Shown here: piece after piece, positions 7,081 through 8,268 of the stretch
Numbering within the stretch: position 1 is the first letter of the stretch
How the letters are laid out: each line of letters starts with the position of its first letter
Origin: Sulfuricellaceae bacterium
Lineage (GTDB): Bacteria; Pseudomonadota; Gammaproteobacteria; Burkholderiales; UBA9220
Direction: 5' to 3'
NCBI GenBank assembly: GCA_019911985.1
Contig: JAIOJO010000485.1
Location: 1 to 8,268, forward strand
Length of the DNA stretch: 8,268 nt
Notes under the pieces: model-generated
The model's database searches: none
What the model was told of the DNA's origin: nothing
Seen by the model: only the letters and a program-made list of their open reading frames with translations
Program-made: the position numbers and the translations under genes

Positions 7081-8246
7081 CCGAGGCGATGGAGGTGTAT
7101 CGCGAAAAAATACTTATTGCCGATGCTTGCCTCTTCCGCTGCGCGATAGAGCCTTTCCAGGCGTTGCAAGTCGGCGCTGCATTCGCGGGAGAGAAAAATT
7201 TCCGCTTCGACTTTGCCCGCTAGATAGTGCAGGGTGATTTTGGGCGTGTCTTCGGGGCTCAGGTCGAGGCGCCCCCTGAGTTGGCTGATGAGGTCGTCCC
7301 GGCTGGGAAGGTGGAGCGTGGGCTTGAATTCGCGGTCGTCTTCGGGGTCGACATGCACCATGACGTCACGTACGTCGTGTTGCTGGAGAACCCGTGCACG
7401 GGCCTTCTCGGCGATGTGGTGGCCTTCCGACACGCTGATTCTCGGATCGACCAGGACATGGGCATCGACCAGTGCCTGGTCGCCCATCTTGCGGGTGCGC
7501 AGGTCGTGCAGACCGCGCACGCCCGGCGTGGCGGTCAAGGTATGGCGGATCGCGGCAACGTCCGCTTCGCTTAGACCGGTATCGATCAAGTCCCTTAAGG
7601 CTTGACTGGCCTGGGCCCAGCCCATGCGGACGATCATCGACGCCACCAGCGCGGCGGCCAGCAGGTCAAGGGAGGTGATGCCCGCCAAATTGCCGGCGAT
7701 GCCGATGACGACGATAACCGAAGAAGCGGCGTCGGAGCGTGCGTGCCAGGCGTTGGCTTCCAGCATTTTCGAGCGCAGCTTGCGCGCGACATGGATCATA
7801 TAGCGAAACAAGCCTTCCTTGCCGCCCAGGGTCAATAGCGCTATCCACAGCGTGGCGACGTGTACCGTATGCAGGGAACCGGGGTCCTGCAGTCGTTGTG
7901 CGGCGCCCCACAATAGAGCGATGCCGGTTCCCATCAGGATCAAGCCGAGGGCCAGGGTCGTGGCGGTTTCGATCCGGCCGTGGCCGTAAGGGTGTTCGTC
8001 GTCGGCTTCGCGCGAACTGTGGCGGTTGGCGAATAAGACCAGAAAGTCGCACAGCAGGTCGGATAAGGAATGCAAGCCGTCCGCCACCAGCGCTTGGGAT
8101 TTGCCCATGATTCCGACGACGATCTGCAGCAGCGTGAGCGCGACATTGACCCCGGCGCTGACCAGGGTTACTTGCTGCGCGCCGCGGTAGCGCGCCGGGT
8201 CGGTTGGGCCGTTGGCCGGGTTGTTTTTGGCGGGGGAAGGGCGCAT
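7071..8246 (-). CDS. Cation diffusion facilitator (CDF) metal transporter with extended C-terminus
   Basis: CDF proteins are inner-membrane dimers that export Zn2+, Fe2+ or other divalent metals in exchange for protons. The 391-residue product has a short polar N-terminus (1-24), then about six membrane helices from about 25 to 220. The tetrahedral metal site is visible as H59-SLS-D63 in ADGLHSLSDLL and H168-ARS-D172 in ANAWHARSDAASS; the His/Asp composition is that of zinc-type CDFs, whereas E. coli FieF has Asp in place of the first His. HPYGHGRIE (85-93) is a typical loop motif. The cytoplasmic domain (about 225-305) holds LVDAHVLVDP and VMVHVDPED. Residues about 310-391 go beyond the usual 300 or so of the family. 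The start at 8246 gives a full N-terminus; no good ribosome site is seen, and only 22 bases of upstream sequence are present. Metal preference cannot be fixed from sequence alone. Confidence 0.92.
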   Translation of the reverse strand: MRPSPAKNNPANGPTDPARYRGAQQVTLVSAGVNVALTLLQIVVGIMGKSQALVADGLHSLSDLLCDFLVLFANRHSSREADDEHPYGHGRIETATTLALGLILMGTGIALLWGAAQRLQDPGSLHTVHVATLWIALLTLGGKEGLFRYMIHVARKLRSKMLEANAWHARSDAASSVIVVIGIAGNLAGITSLDLLAAALVASMIVRMGWAQASQALRDLIDTGLSEADVAAIRHTLTATPGVRGLHDLRTRKMGDQALVDAHVLVDPRISVSEGHHIAEKARARVLQQHDVRDVMVHVDPEDDREFKPTLHLPSRDDLISQLRGRLDLSPEDTPKITLHYLAGKVEAEIFLSRECSADLQRLERLYRAAEEASIGNKYFFAIHLHRLGAP

Positions 8247-8268
8247 TATTTAAGACAGGATTTCAGGT

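Overview
The window reads as ordinary chromosomal DNA from a GC-rich proteobacterium, most likely a gammaproteobacterium. Two things support this: the gene order glnA, DUF4124 gene, ntrB, ntrC, and a PrkB-type phosphoribulokinase that starts MSAKHP as the enterobacterial protein does. A methanotroph or chemolithoautotroph of the Methylococcus or sulfur-oxidiser kind would fit, but the sequence alone does not settle genus or lifestyle. All eight genes lie on the minus strand, so transcription runs from high to low coordinates. There is no sign of insertion sequences, phage genes, CRISPR, tRNA or rRNA.

In transcription order: a cation diffusion facilitator (CDF) metal transporter (8246 to 7071); a 217-base control region; glutamine synthetase glnA (6853 to 5444), closed by a strong intrinsic terminator; a small secreted DUF4124 coiled-coil protein (5312 to 4839) with its own candidate sigma70 promoter; the nitrogen two-component pair ntrB and ntrC (4780 to 2292), joined by an ATGA stop/start overlap; a three-helix membrane protein of unknown function (2205 to 1810); phosphoribulokinase (1597 to 647); and the 5' part of a small periplasmic protein (333 to the window edge).

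The functional core is nitrogen control. The glnA upstream region shows a good sigma54 -24/-12 element and, further upstream, two NtrC-like dyads 31 bp apart, close to the E. coli glnA arrangement. NtrB and NtrC encoded just downstream would act on this promoter, so the cluster is probably a regulatory loop: NtrC~P activates glnA, glutamine synthetase makes glutamine, and adenylylation at Tyr398 tunes its activity. Phosphoribulokinase belongs to the Calvin cycle, but no RuBisCO or other cbb gene is visible here.

I found no clear undescribed system. The points most worth a second look are the glnA control region with its extra palindrome and leader hairpin, a phosphoribulokinase with a changed P-loop and an internal insertion, the unknown membrane protein, and the extended C-terminus of the CDF transporter.
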